Below the pieces are notes generated by a model, which worked only from the letters and a program-made list of their open reading frames with translations, had not been told where the DNA came from and made no database searches. Below, piece by piece: positions 30,335-39,734 of a stretch of 64,000 nucleotides of DNA. The stretch is from Bradyrhizobium sp. 190 (GTDB lineage Bacteria > Pseudomonadota > Alphaproteobacteria > Rhizobiales > Xanthobacteraceae). The stretch is from the NCBI RefSeq assembly GCF_023073415.1, contig NZ_JADPJL010000008.1:248001-312000 (forward strand), in the 5' to 3' direction. The position numbers were made by a program, and so were the translations under genes. Numbering within the stretch: position 1 is the stretch's first letter; each line of letters opens with the position of its first letter.

Positions 30335-31747
30335 ATGAACCGACGAATTATCCCCCTGATCATGTGCGGCGGTGCCGGAACGCGGCTGTGGCCGGCCTCG
30401 CGCGAGGTTCACCCCAAGCAGTTCCTGTCCCTGTTCGGGGCGCGCTCGACGTTCCAGGACACGCTGTTGCGGGTTTCCGATGCTGATCTGTTCGAACGGC
30501 CCGTCATCATCACCAACAACGCCTATCGCTTCATGGTGCTCGAGCAACTGGCGGAGATCGGGCTGGAGGCCGACGTGCTGCTCGAGCCGATGCGGCGCGA
30601 TTCGGGCCCCGCGATCGCGGCCGGCGCTGCGTTTGCCGAGACGCGCGACAAGGATGCGATCGTGCTGGCGCTCGCCGCCGACCACGTGGTTTCCGATACG
30701 CCCGCATTCCTCGCCGCCTGCCGCGAGGGGCTGGCTGCCGCGGAAGCCGGGCTCATCGTGACGTTCGGCGTGCAGCCCGAACGCGCCGCCACCGAATATG
30801 GCTACATCAATCCCGGCGAGGTCATCGCCGGCAAGGTCCGTGCGGTCGCGAAGTTCGTCGAGAAACCGGACCCGGCAACGGCCGCGAGTTATGTCGAGGC
30901 CGGCTATCTCTGGAACAGCGGCAACTTCATGTTCCGCGCCGCCGTACTGTCGGATGAATATCGCAAGGTCGATGCGGAAAGCGTCCAGGCCGTGACCGAT
31001 GCGGTGGCGAAGGCGGGCACCGACCTCGGTTTCGTCAAGCTCGACGAGGCCGCGTTCGGATCGGCGAAGTCGATCTCGATCGATTATGCAGTGATGGAAA
31101 AGACCTCGCGCGCCGCGGTCGTGCCGGTCGCGTGCGGCTGGTCCGATGTCGGCTCCTGGCATGCGGTGTGGGAATTGTCCGGCAAGGATGGCGAGGGCAA
31201 CGCGGCGCGGGGCGCCGCGGTGTTCGAGGATTCCCGCAATTGCAACGTATCGACCGACCGTGCGCTGGTCGCGCTCGAAGGCGTCGACGACCTCGTGGTG
31301 GTCGCGACCCAGGACGCCGTGTTGGTGTCCAGGCAAAAGGACGCGAACGGGCTGAAGCGGCTGGTCGCGAAGCTGAAGACGGTGGCACCGGAGGTGACCG
31401 AGGATCACATCAGGGTGCACAGGCCCTGGGGATCCTATCAGTCGGTCGACAATGGCGACCGTCACCAGGTCAAGCGCATCATCGTCAAGCCGGGCGGGCG
31501 GCTCTCGCTGCAGAAGCACCACCATCGCTCCGAGCACTGGATCGTGGTGCGCGGAACGGCGCAAGTCACCGTCAACGAACTGGTCAAGACCGTGCACGAG
31601 AACGAATCTGTCTACATCCCGATCGGCGCGGTGCACCGGCTGGAGAATCCCGGCAAGATCCAGCTCGAACTGATCGAGGTCCAGACCGGCAGCTATCTCG
31701 GCGAGGACGACATCATCCGCATCGAGGACGACTACAAGCGCAGTTGA
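30335..31747 (+). CDS. manC: Mannose-1-phosphate guanylyltransferase / mannose-6-phosphate isomerase
   Basis: 470 aa, bifunctional length. MCGGAGTRLWPASREVHPKQF (pyrophosphorylase signature) is at the N-terminus and FVEKPD follows in the sugar-binding part. The C-terminal cupin begins near 350 with HRPWGSYQSVD and carries the metal-binding KHHHRSEHW. It supplies GDP-mannose for core and O-antigen. ATG 30335 follows the epimerase stop by seven bases, so the two are an operon. Confidence 0.93.
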   Translation: MNRRIIPLIMCGGAGTRLWPASREVHPKQFLSLFGARSTFQDTLLRVSDADLFERPVIITNNAYRFMVLEQLAEIGLEADVLLEPMRRDSGPAIAAGAAFAETRDKDAIVLALAADHVVSDTPAFLAACREGLAAAEAGLIVTFGVQPERAATEYGYINPGEVIAGKVRAVAKFVEKPDPATAASYVEAGYLWNSGNFMFRAAVLSDEYRKVDAESVQAVTDAVAKAGTDLGFVKLDEAAFGSAKSISIDYAVMEKTSRAAVVPVACGWSDVGSWHAVWELSGKDGEGNAARGAAVFEDSRNCNVSTDRALVALEGVDDLVVVATQDAVLVSRQKDANGLKRLVAKLKTVAPEVTEDHIRVHRPWGSYQSVDNGDRHQVKRIIVKPGGRLSLQKHHHRSEHWIVVRGTAQVTVNELVKTVHENESVYIPIGAVHRLENPGKIQLELIEVQTGSYLGEDDIIRIEDDYKRS

Positions 31748-31898
31748 GCGAACAGTAGTTTTACCGGCCTGGCGGCTGTAATTCTTTGAATCAAAACGTG
31801 TCCAGAAACGGCCGATCGCGTTCGCCACATCTGTGACGGCGTGCTAGAGAACCGCCGGGGACGTTACCGGCGCAGAATCTGCTTGGGGTCTACAAATC

Positions 31899-32915
31899 AT
31901 GAGTTCCAAAGGGTCCGCATCTGACGCGAAGACCGATGCACAACGCGGCTTGCGCGTCGGCGTGGTCGGCGCCGGCGTGATGGGCAGCAACCATGCCCGC
32001 GTGCTGGCCGGTCTGCCCGGGGTGACGCTGGTCGGCATCGTCGATCCGTTGCCGGAACACCGCGCACGGGCTACCGCGATGGTCGGCTGCCGTGCGTTCG
32101 CCAGCCTCGACGAGCTGTTTGACGAAGGCGTCGACGCCATCACGATCGCGGCACCGACCCACCTGCATCACGAGATTGCGCTCGCCTGCATCACGCGCAA
32201 CATCCACATCCTGGTCGAGAAGCCGGTCGCCACCACGGTGGAGGAGGGGAAGGACATCGTCAACGCGGCGCGCAGTGCCGGCGTAACGCTGATGGTCGGC
32301 CATGTCGAGCGCTTCAATCCGGCGGTCGCCGCGATCAAGCAGGCGATCGCGGGCGAAGATATTCTCTCCATCGGCATCACCCGTGTCGGACCGTTCCCGC
32401 CGCGCATGTCCAATGTCGGCGTCGTCATTGATCTCGCCGTGCACGATATCGACCTGATCCGCTGGTTCACCGAATCCGATATCGTCGAGGTGCAGCCGCA
32501 GCTCTCCAGCGCGGTCGCCGAGCGCGAGGATATCGCGCTCTTGCAGTTCCGCACCGCCTCGGGCGTGCTCGCCCACATCAACACCAACTGGCTGACCCCG
32601 TTCAAGGCGCGCAGCGTCACGGTTGCGACCCGCGGAAAATATGTGATGGGCGATCTCTTGACGCGCCAGGTAACCGAGTGCTTCGGCTTCAAGCCCGACG
32701 GCAGCTATTCGATGCGGCATCTGCCGGTCGGCCACGACGAACCGCTGCGCGCCGAGCTGATCGCATTCCTCGATGCCGTCCGCACCGGCAATGTACCGGC
32801 GGTTTCCGGCGACGAGGGCGTCGCCAGTCTCGAAATCGCGATCCGCTGCCTCGAGCAGCCCGCCAAGCCCGCGGCCTCCGCTGTGCGCAAGGGACCGCGC
32901 CGCATCGCCGGCTGA
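31899..32915 (+). CDS. gnnA: Gfo/Idh/MocA dehydrogenase, probable UDP-GlcNAc 3-dehydrogenase
   Basis: 338 aa. VGVVGAGVMGSNHARVL binds NAD(P); AAPTHLHHEIALACI and VEKPVATTVEEG are the family signatures. A PLP aminotransferase follows 31 bases later. This pair (oxidise C3 of UDP-GlcNAc, then transaminate) is the known GnnA/GnnB route to UDP-GlcNAc3N, the precursor of 2,3-diaminoglucose lipid A, which Bradyrhizobium is known to make. The symbol rests on the pairing and expected lipid A type. The alternative is a WlbA/WbpB-like step toward a diamino uronic acid in the O-antigen. Confidence 0.65.
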   Translation: MSSKGSASDAKTDAQRGLRVGVVGAGVMGSNHARVLAGLPGVTLVGIVDPLPEHRARATAMVGCRAFASLDELFDEGVDAITIAAPTHLHHEIALACITRNIHILVEKPVATTVEEGKDIVNAARSAGVTLMVGHVERFNPAVAAIKQAIAGEDILSIGITRVGPFPPRMSNVGVVIDLAVHDIDLIRWFTESDIVEVQPQLSSAVAEREDIALLQFRTASGVLAHINTNWLTPFKARSVTVATRGKYVMGDLLTRQVTECFGFKPDGSYSMRHLPVGHDEPLRAELIAFLDAVRTGNVPAVSGDEGVASLEIAIRCLEQPAKPAASAVRKGPRRIAG

Positions 32916-32946
32916 GAAACTCTCATTCTGATCCAAGCAAGGCCCC

Positions 32947-34098
32947 ATGAACCAGCACATGCGTCCAGAACCCGTTCCCTTCTATGACCTCGGATCGCAG
33001 CGCCGGCGGCTCGGCGCATCGATCGATGAGGCGATCTCGCGTGTGACGAGCCATTGCCTCTTCATCAATGGTCCGGAAGTTGCCGTGCTGGAGAAGGCCT
33101 TGGCGGATTTCTGCGGCGCCAAGCATGTCGTGAGTTGCGCGAGCGGCACCGACGCGCTTCTGATGGTGTTGATGGCCAGGGAAGTCGGACCGGGCGACGC
33201 CGTCCTGTGTCCGTCATTCACGTTCTGCGCGACCGGCGAAGCCGTGGCGCTGACCGGCGCGACGCCGGTATTCGTCGATGTCGACGAAGCAACCTTCAAT
33301 ATGGATGCCGCCTCGCTCCGGCGCGGCATCGCGACTGCGAAGCAGCGTGGCCTGAAGCCCCGCGCCGTGATCCCCGTCGATCTGTTCGGCCAAAGCGCCG
33401 ACCACGATGCGATCGCTGAGGTCGCGCAGGCCGAGGGCCTGTTCGTGCTCGATGACGCAGCCCAGGGTTTTGGCGCGAGCTACAAGGGCCGCCGGATCGG
33501 CTCTTTGGGACTGGCGACCGCGACCAGCTTCTTCCCGACAAAACCGCTCGGCTGCTTTGGCGATGGTGGCGCCATCTTTACCGATGATGACAAGCTTGCC
33601 GAGACGCTGCGCAGCATCCGCGTTCACGGCCAGGGCTCCGACAAATACGACAACGTGCGTCTCGGCCTGACTGGACGCCTCGATACCATGCAGGCGGCGG
33701 TCCTGATCGAGAAATTGAAGATTTTCGAGGACGAGATCGCGGCCCGCAACCGCGTTGCGGAGCGCTATGCGCGCGGCCTCGGCAACGTCGTGACGGTGCC
33801 GCGGCTGGCTTCCGGATGCACCTCGATCTGGGCGCAGTACACCATCCGTCTGCCTGAGGGGACCGACCGCGACGGTTTCGCCGCAGCGCTGAAGGCGCAG
33901 GGCATTCCGACGATGGTCTATTATACGAAATCGATGCATCAGCAGACCGCGTACAAGGGGTTCCCGGTGGCGGATGGTGGGCTGCCCGTGAGCGAACAGC
34001 TCTCGGACGATGTCATCAGCCTGCCGATTCACGCCTATCTCGACGAGTCGGCGCAGGATCGCGTCATCGAGGCGGTGCGCGGCGCGCTCCCTTCCTGA
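32947..34098 (+). CDS. gnnB: DegT/DnrJ/EryC1 aminotransferase, probable GnnB
   Basis: 383 aa. CASGTDALLMVLMA holds the phosphate loop, FVLDDAAQGFGASYKGR the Asp that contacts PLP, and TKPLGCFGDGGA the Schiff-base Lys199. These sugar aminotransferases add an amino group from glutamate to a keto sugar nucleotide. Coupled to the Gfo/Idh gene upstream it would give UDP-GlcNAc3N for lipid A made with two amide-linked chains per sugar. murJ starts 37 bases downstream. The sugar nucleotide is inferred, the family is certain. Confidence 0.72.
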   Translation: MNQHMRPEPVPFYDLGSQRRRLGASIDEAISRVTSHCLFINGPEVAVLEKALADFCGAKHVVSCASGTDALLMVLMAREVGPGDAVLCPSFTFCATGEAVALTGATPVFVDVDEATFNMDAASLRRGIATAKQRGLKPRAVIPVDLFGQSADHDAIAEVAQAEGLFVLDDAAQGFGASYKGRRIGSLGLATATSFFPTKPLGCFGDGGAIFTDDDKLAETLRSIRVHGQGSDKYDNVRLGLTGRLDTMQAAVLIEKLKIFEDEIAARNRVAERYARGLGNVVTVPRLASGCTSIWAQYTIRLPEGTDRDGFAAALKAQGIPTMVYYTKSMHQQTAYKGFPVADGGLPVSEQLSDDVISLPIHAYLDESAQDRVIEAVRGALPS

Positions 34099-34134
34099 TT
34101 TCCTCCTCTGGCGAATATGCGCTAGAAGCGGCGC

Positions 34135-35676
34135 ATGCTCGGACGCATCTTCACCGTCGGCGGTTACACGCTGCTCTCGCGGCTGACCGGATTCGCGCGC
34201 GACATCATGCTGGCCGCTATTCTCGGCGCGGGGCCGGTGGCGGATGCGTTCTTCGTGGCGCTGCGGCTGCCCAATCATTTTCGCGCGATCTTCGCCGAGG
34301 GCGCTTTCAACGCCGCCTTTGTGCCGGCCTATGCGCATCTGCACGGCAAGGGCGCAGCGTCGGCGCGGCTGTTTGCCGACCGCATCTTCACGCTGCTGTT
34401 TGGTGTGCAGGTGATCCTGCTTGTCCTGGCCTGGTGGTTCATGCCGGAGGTAATCGCCATTCTCGCGCCGGGGTTCAAGGACGATCCGGCGCGCGGCGAG
34501 CTCGCAATTTCACTGACGCGGATCACCTTTCCGTATTTGCTGCTGATCACGCTGGTGACGCTGTATGGCGGCATGCTCAACGTGATGAATCGCTTCGCCA
34601 GCGCAGCCGCCGCGCCGATCTTTCTAAATTTGTCGATGATGGCGACGCTGGCGCTGGCCGCGTTCTTTCCGGGCGCGGGTTACGCCGCCGCATGGGGCGT
34701 CCTGCTTGCCGGCATCCTTGAATTCCTGCTGCTGGCTGGTGACGCGGCAAAATCCGGTATCCTGCCGAAATTCGCGCTCCTCAAACTCGATGAAGACGTG
34801 CGCGCGTTCTTTCGGGCGCTCGGGCCTGCGACCATCGGCTCGATGGGAACGCAGATCGCGCTGTTCGCTGACACCATCATCGCGACCTTTCTGGCGGCGG
34901 GCGCGCTTTCGGCACTGTATTACGCCGACCGTCTCAACCAGTTGCCGATCGGCGTGATCGGGATTGCGATCGGTACCGTGCTGCTGCCAGAAATGTCGCG
35001 GCGTCTTGCCGCGAACGATGTCACTGGGGCATCGGCCGCGCAGCGGCGGGCGTTCGAATTCTCGCTGTTGTTTTCGGTGCCGTTCGTCGCCGCTTTCCTG
35101 ACCGTGCCTGACGTCATCATGCGCGCGATGTTTGCGCGTGGTGCGTTCACGAAGGCGGATGCCGCAGCCGCGGGCGCCACGCTCGCCGCTTACGCGATCG
35201 GACTCATTCCGTTTGTCACCATCCGCAGCGCAGTGGCGACCTTCTATGCCCGTCACGACACCGCGACGCCGGTCAAGGCGGCGCTGACCGGCGTCGCCGT
35301 CAACGTGGCGCTGAAGGTCGCGCTGATGGGTGCGCTGGCGCAAATCGGCCTGGCGCTCGCCACCGCCGTCGGGGCCTGGGTCAATCTGTTGCTGGTACTC
35401 TTCTTCGCGGTGCGGGCGGGTTACCTCGAACTCGACCGCGCCTGGATGATTTCGCTCGCTAAGTTCGCGGCGGCCGGTGTCCTGCTCGCCGCTGCGTTGT
35501 GGGGCATCGCGCGATTCGCCAGCTTCTATTTCGCGTCAATGCATACTTTCCGCGACGAGACTGCATTGTTGCTGCTGATCTTCGCCGGCGCGTTCGTTTA
35601 TGGGGTTACCATCCTGCTGCTGTTCGGCAGGGGATGGCTTTTTGTGCTGCTCCGCGATCGCCAATCCCGGGTCTAA
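34135..35676 (+). CDS. murJ: Lipid II flippase MurJ
   Basis: 513 aa with about 14 membrane helices, MOP superfamily. The N-terminal SRLTGFARDIMLAAILGAG, ADAFFVALRLPNHFRAIFAEGAFNAAFVPAY and the central YYADRLNQLPIGVIGIAIGTVLLPEMSR are diagnostic of MurJ/MviN. It moves lipid II across the inner membrane for peptidoglycan synthesis. It lies 37 bases after the aminotransferase gene and may share its transcript. Confidence 0.95.
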   Translation: MLGRIFTVGGYTLLSRLTGFARDIMLAAILGAGPVADAFFVALRLPNHFRAIFAEGAFNAAFVPAYAHLHGKGAASARLFADRIFTLLFGVQVILLVLAWWFMPEVIAILAPGFKDDPARGELAISLTRITFPYLLLITLVTLYGGMLNVMNRFASAAAAPIFLNLSMMATLALAAFFPGAGYAAAWGVLLAGILEFLLLAGDAAKSGILPKFALLKLDEDVRAFFRALGPATIGSMGTQIALFADTIIATFLAAGALSALYYADRLNQLPIGVIGIAIGTVLLPEMSRRLAANDVTGASAAQRRAFEFSLLFSVPFVAAFLTVPDVIMRAMFARGAFTKADAAAAGATLAAYAIGLIPFVTIRSAVATFYARHDTATPVKAALTGVAVNVALKVALMGALAQIGLALATAVGAWVNLLLVLFFAVRAGYLELDRAWMISLAKFAAAGVLLAAALWGIARFASFYFASMHTFRDETALLLLIFAGAFVYGVTILLLFGRGWLFVLLRDRQSRV

Positions 35677-36009
35677 ACTTCTGTTAATAAAGGAAATTTC
35701 CTAGAAGTCGCGCGGTGGTCGCGTTGACGCAGTTGGCGTCTGCCGCCGAAAAAACGCCGGCATTGTGAGCCGGGCATCATCAAGTTTTCTTGTTGTGCAG
35801 GTGCGGAAAATCCGGCCGCTGGAATAGTGGTGGCCACTGAAAGCGGGTTTGCGCTGGCTCGCGAACCGCTGCAATATAGAACGCTTCCAGGTGCGTGATC
35901 CCAAAACGCGGGTACCGGGTTCTCCGAAAGGATCATGCTCAACAACAAAAGTGAATGCGGTGACGTTTCCAGGAAAAGTCATCACGCGCTAACGGCAATT
36001 GGAGATACG
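35677..36009. other. Intergenic region before the molybdenum hydroxylase gene
   Basis: 333 bases. A perfect 12-bp palindrome (aggaaatttcct, 35691-35702) lies 15 bases after the murJ stop. No gene, terminator with T run or known operator is recognised. The GGAG ribosome site of the next gene lies at 36001-36004. Confidence 0.5.
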
Positions 36010-38319
36010 ATGGCAGCTCCCATCAAATTCGGCGTCGGTCAAAGCGTTCTCCGCAAGGAAGACGACGCGCTCATTCGCGGCAAGGGCCGCTACACCGACG
36101 ACCATTCGCCACAGCCTGCGATGCACGCGCTGATGCTGCGCTCGCCGCATGCGCACGCGAAATTCACCATCAACGTCACCAAGGCCCGCGGGATGCCGGG
36201 CGTGTCGCTGATTCTGACCGCGGCCGAGGTCGGCGATCTCGGCGACCTGCCGTGTCTGTTCAACCTGGAAACCGATCCCTTTACCGGCCCGCCATATCCG
36301 ATCCTCGCCAAGGACGAGGTGCGCCATGTCGGCGATGCCGTGGCCTTCGTGGTCGCCGATAACATCGACCAGGCCCGCGACGCGATCGAGGCGATCGACG
36401 TCAAATGGACGCCGCTTCCTTCGGTGGTCGGCGTCGTCAACGCCGTCAAGCAGGGCGCGCCGCTTGTCTGGCCCGACAAGCCCGGCAACGTGTTGTTCGA
36501 CGTGTCGATCGGCGACAAGAAGGCGGCTGAGGCCGCCTTTGCCAAGGCGCATGCGGTCGCCGAAGTATCGATCGTCAATCCGCGCGTCATCACCAACTTC
36601 ATGGAAACCCGCGCTGCGGTCGCCGAATACGACGCCAAGCGCGATCATCTGACGCTGACCATCGGCAGCCAGGGCAGCCATCGCCTGCGCGAGATCCTGT
36701 GCGGCATGGTGCTGAAGATGCCGATGGAAAAGATGCGGGTGATCTGCCCCGACGTCGGCGGCGGATTCGGCACAAAACTGTTTCCGTACCGCGAATACGC
36801 GCTGATTTCGGTGGCCGCGCGCAAGCTGCGCAAGACCATCAAATGGACCGCCGACCGCTCCGATCACTTCATCGGCGACGCGCAGGGCCGCGACAACGTC
36901 ACGACCGCGAAGATGGCGCTGGCCGAGGACGGCAAGTTCTTAGGCATGGACGTCGACCTGATGGGCGACATGGGCGCCTATCTCTCGACCTTCGGGCCCT
37001 ACATTCCACACGGCGGCGCCGGCATGCTGCCCGGGCTCTATGACATCCAGGCCTTCCACTGCCGCGTTCGCACCGTGTTCACCAACACCGTGCCGGTGGA
37101 TGCCTATCGTGGTGCGGGCCGGCCTGAAGCTGCGTATGTGATCGAACGGCTGGTCGACGCGGCCGCGCGAAAACTTGGGCTGACGCCGGACGCGATCCGG
37201 CGCAAGAACTTCATTCCGCCGAAGGCGATGCCCTACACGACCGCGACCGGAAAGGTCTACGATTCCGGCGACTTCACCGCGCACATGAAGCGCGCGATGG
37301 AAGTCGCCAACTGGAAGGAATTTCCGAAGCGCGCCAAGGCGGCGAAGAAGGCCGGACTGGTGCGGGGCATTGGGCTGGCGAGCTATGTGGAGGTGTGCGG
37401 CACCATGGGCGAGGAGACCGCCAATGTCGCACTCGATCCCAATGGCGACATCTCCATCCTGATCGGCACCCAGTCGAGCGGACAGGGCCACCAGACGGCT
37501 TACGCGCAACTGGTCGCCGAACAGTTCGGGGTGCCGCCGGAGCGCGTCCACGTCTTGCAGGGCGACACCGACAAGATCGCCACCGGTCTCGGCACCGGCG
37601 GCTCGGCGTCGATCCCGACCGGCGGAGTCAGCGTCGAACGCGCGACCCGCGATCTCGGCGGCAAGCTGAAGGAGATCGCGGCCGAGGCACTGGAGACCAG
37701 CGCCGGCGACCTCGAGATCAGCAATGGCCTCGTGCGCATCGCCGGCACCGACCGCTCGATCAGCTTTGCCGACCTGGCGAAGCGCCCGGGCGTCGATCCC
37801 GCGAAACTGAATGCAAGTGCGACCTTCGCGCAGGCCGACGGCACCTATCCGAATGGCACGCATCTCGCCGAAGTCGAGATCGATCCCGCAACCGGCATCA
37901 TCAAGATCGTCAACTACGTTATCGTCGACGATTTCGGCGTGACGCTCAATCCGCTGCTGCTCGCCGGCCAGGTGCATGGCGGGGCGATGCAGGGGATCGG
38001 CCAGGCCTTGATGGAGCAGGCGGTCTACAGCGCAACCGACGGCCAGCTCGTCACCGGCACCTTCATGGATTATGCGGTGCCGCGGGCATCCGACGGCCCG
38101 TCATTCCATTTCGAAACCCACAACGTGCCGTGCACGACCAATCCGCTCGGCGTCAAGGGCGCGGGCGAGGCCGGCGCGATCGGTTCCTGTCCGGCGGTTG
38201 TAAATGCGATCATCGAGGGGTTGTGGCGCGAGTACAAGATCGACCACATCGATATGCCGGCGACCGCGGAACGGGTCTGGATTGCGATCCGCGAGCACCA
38301 GCGCCGGCACAGCCTCTGA
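36010..38319 (+). CDS. Xanthine-dehydrogenase-family molybdopterin-binding large subunit (form II CoxL-like)
   Basis: 769 aa, the length of CoxL-type large subunits. The active-site loop is AYRGAGR (365-371), as in form II enzymes, not the AYxCSFR of true CO dehydrogenase. GVKGAGEAG has the catalytic Glu720, and DVGGGFGTK and GQGHQTAYAQ are cofactor-binding segments. Such enzymes hydroxylate aldehydes or N-heterocycles with water as oxygen source, passing electrons through 2Fe-2S and FAD subunits. No such subunits are present here. Instead cytochrome c genes follow. No signal peptide is seen. ATG 36010 has a GGAG site. The substrate is unknown. Confidence 0.88.
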   Translation: MAAPIKFGVGQSVLRKEDDALIRGKGRYTDDHSPQPAMHALMLRSPHAHAKFTINVTKARGMPGVSLILTAAEVGDLGDLPCLFNLETDPFTGPPYPILAKDEVRHVGDAVAFVVADNIDQARDAIEAIDVKWTPLPSVVGVVNAVKQGAPLVWPDKPGNVLFDVSIGDKKAAEAAFAKAHAVAEVSIVNPRVITNFMETRAAVAEYDAKRDHLTLTIGSQGSHRLREILCGMVLKMPMEKMRVICPDVGGGFGTKLFPYREYALISVAARKLRKTIKWTADRSDHFIGDAQGRDNVTTAKMALAEDGKFLGMDVDLMGDMGAYLSTFGPYIPHGGAGMLPGLYDIQAFHCRVRTVFTNTVPVDAYRGAGRPEAAYVIERLVDAAARKLGLTPDAIRRKNFIPPKAMPYTTATGKVYDSGDFTAHMKRAMEVANWKEFPKRAKAAKKAGLVRGIGLASYVEVCGTMGEETANVALDPNGDISILIGTQSSGQGHQTAYAQLVAEQFGVPPERVHVLQGDTDKIATGLGTGGSASIPTGGVSVERATRDLGGKLKEIAAEALETSAGDLEISNGLVRIAGTDRSISFADLAKRPGVDPAKLNASATFAQADGTYPNGTHLAEVEIDPATGIIKIVNYVIVDDFGVTLNPLLLAGQVHGGAMQGIGQALMEQAVYSATDGQLVTGTFMDYAVPRASDGPSFHFETHNVPCTTNPLGVKGAGEAGAIGSCPAVVNAIIEGLWREYKIDHIDMPATAERVWIAIREHQRRHSL

Positions 38320-38428
38320 CAATTTTCTGCTAGCCGGGAATGATAATCCGGCGGCGGTGTTCGACAACGATAGGCGCTGGTTCCACCTTTGCGGACCGGC
38401 GCGTTCAAAACCCAAGAGGGAGCGGACG

Positions 38429-38872
38429 ATGATGCGGATTGTCGTGGTTGCAGGAGCGTTGTTGCTCGGCATTGGTGCGTTGGCCGCGCAGCAGGATCAG
38501 GTCAAGGAAACCCAGGCCATGATGAAGGGCAACGGAAAGAACGCGGGCGCCCTGGCAGCGATCGTCAAGGGCGAAAAGCCCTACGATCAGGCGACCGTCA
38601 ACGCCGCGATCGGCCAGTTCGACGACACCGCCAAGAAGCTTCCTACATTGTTTCCCGCCAGCCTCAAGGGCGTGAAGTTCGAGGGGGACTACAGCCCGTC
38701 ACCGAAGATCTGGAGCGACAAGGCCGGTTTCGACGCAGCCATTGCAAGCTTCGCCAAAACGGTCACCGAGGCCAAGGCAAAGATCAAGGATCTGGATTCG
38801 CTGAAAGCAACCATGCCCGCGATCGGCAAGGAATGCGGCAACTGCCATGAGACCTTCCGCGTGAAAGGCTGA
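38429..38872 (+). CDS. Class II cytochrome c (cytochrome c' type)
   Basis: 147 aa with a signal peptide (MMRIVVVAGALLLGIGALAAQ), so periplasmic. The single haem site CGNCH (136-140) is near the C-terminus, as in four-helix-bundle cytochromes c', and most of the chain is helical. It can accept or donate electrons or bind NO/CO. It begins 110 bases after the molybdenum hydroxylase gene on the same strand, with a GAGGGAG site. Confidence 0.9.
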   Translation: MMRIVVVAGALLLGIGALAAQQDQVKETQAMMKGNGKNAGALAAIVKGEKPYDQATVNAAIGQFDDTAKKLPTLFPASLKGVKFEGDYSPSPKIWSDKAGFDAAIASFAKTVTEAKAKIKDLDSLKATMPAIGKECGNCHETFRVKG

Positions 38873-38878
38873 TGATTG

Positions 38879-39018
38879 GTCGTCCCGGCCCTGTGCGCAA
38901 TTGCGCATAAGGAGCCGGGACCCTTACGCCGCGGCGGCTATTGTCGAGTATGATCGCCGACGGCGTCGCTCAGCAATAGACGACCGGGATTATGGGTCCC
39001 GGCGTTCGCCGGGACGAC
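38879..39018. repeat. Palindromic repeat of the gtcgtccc...gggacc type
   Basis: The left part (38879-38923) begins gtcgtcccgg and ends gccgggaccc, and the right part (38994-39018) reads gggtcccggc to cgggacgac, so the two pair. The repeat at 44082-44203 has ends of the same kind. Confidence 0.7.
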
Positions 39019-39092
39019 GATTTGTGGTTACTGTCTTCAGTGCGACTAAAACGAAGATTTGTGGTTACTGTCTTCAGTGCGACTAAAACGAA
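39019..39092. repeat. Tandem duplication, two exact 37-bp copies
   Basis: Copies at 39019-39055 and 39056-39092 start gatttgtggttactg and end gactaaaacgaa with no difference. The second copy runs into the terminator stem region. It looks like a recent slippage or unequal crossing event. Confidence 0.95.
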
Positions 39093-39125
39093 AAAGGCAG
39101 ACGCTTGATGCGTCCGCCTTTTTGC
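39091..39125. terminator. Bidirectional terminator between cytochrome c' and CHRD genes
   Basis: Five or more A, then a stem (ggcagacgc with gcgtccgcc, one mismatch, loop TTGAT), then five T. It ends 20 bases from the CHRD stop codon. Confidence 0.85.
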
Positions 39126-39144
39126 TTCGGCGCAAATGCGAAGT

Positions 39145-39567
39145 CTACTTCGTTACCTGGCCGCGGATTTCGCCGCCCGGATTGGCCGCGGTGTGAATGT
39201 TGACGTAGTACCTGCCGGCCACGAGGTCTGCGGCCTGCGCATCGGTCAGTGTCGCGCTGCCCTCGACCGGGCTCGACGTCGCATTGGGAATGGCGACCGC
39301 AACGCCGGCGTTCTTGCCGGCTTCTGCGGGGCCATGGAAATGCGCGGCGGTGGCGGGGCCGGACAGGCCGGAATAGCTCAGCTTCCAGCTCAGCTTCTTG
39401 CTGGCAGGATCGTAATCGATGTCGGCGGTGCCCTTGGCCGCGCTGGTGTTGGGCGGCACCTGGGCCTTGCCGTCGAGCGTCGCCTTCATCTTGTCGGCAA
39501 AGGCGGGCCCGGCAAACGCCATCGCTGCCCCCAGCGCAAGCGAGACAAGCATGGTCTTGTTCGACAT
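39145..39567 (-). CDS. Secreted CHRD-domain protein
   Basis: 140 aa. A signal peptide (MSNKTMLVSLALGAAMAFAGPAFA) is followed by one CHRD domain: ATLDGKAQVPPNTS, AHFHGPAEAGKNA, and YYVNIHTAANPGGEIRGQV, with the conserved His residues. The domain was defined from chordin; bacterial members are periplasmic or cell-surface proteins, possibly metal-binding, of unknown function. ATG 39567 follows an AGGGAGAA site. It is convergent with cytochrome c' and divergent from the dihaem cytochrome gene. Confidence 0.88.
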   Translation of the reverse strand: MSNKTMLVSLALGAAMAFAGPAFADKMKATLDGKAQVPPNTSAAKGTADIDYDPASKKLSWKLSYSGLSGPATAAHFHGPAEAGKNAGVAVAIPNATSSPVEGSATLTDAQAADLVAGRYYVNIHTAANPGGEIRGQVTK

Positions 39568-39734
39568 GGTGTTTCTCCCTGTTGACATCAAACGGCGGTG
39601 TCAGCCTCAAAACAACGACTTCACGAATTTATTCCCGAAACGACAACGAACGCCGCGAAATTTCGTGGAAGCCTATGGCGCAAAGTGCGTTCATACTAAT
39701 CACTGAATTGCGACGCTTGATAACGGATCGGTGA

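Noticed and set aside
30254..31828. Long minus-strand open frame opposite manC.
   Set aside because: manC is certain on the plus strand, and the antisense translation shows no protein features.
36010..38319. Carbon monoxide dehydrogenase large subunit.
   Set aside because: The active-site loop is AYRGAGR, lacking the Cys of true form I CoxL, so CO oxidation is not supported.
39019..39092. Start of a CRISPR array.
   Set aside because: Two adjacent copies with no spacer between them and no cas gene; this is a plain tandem duplication.
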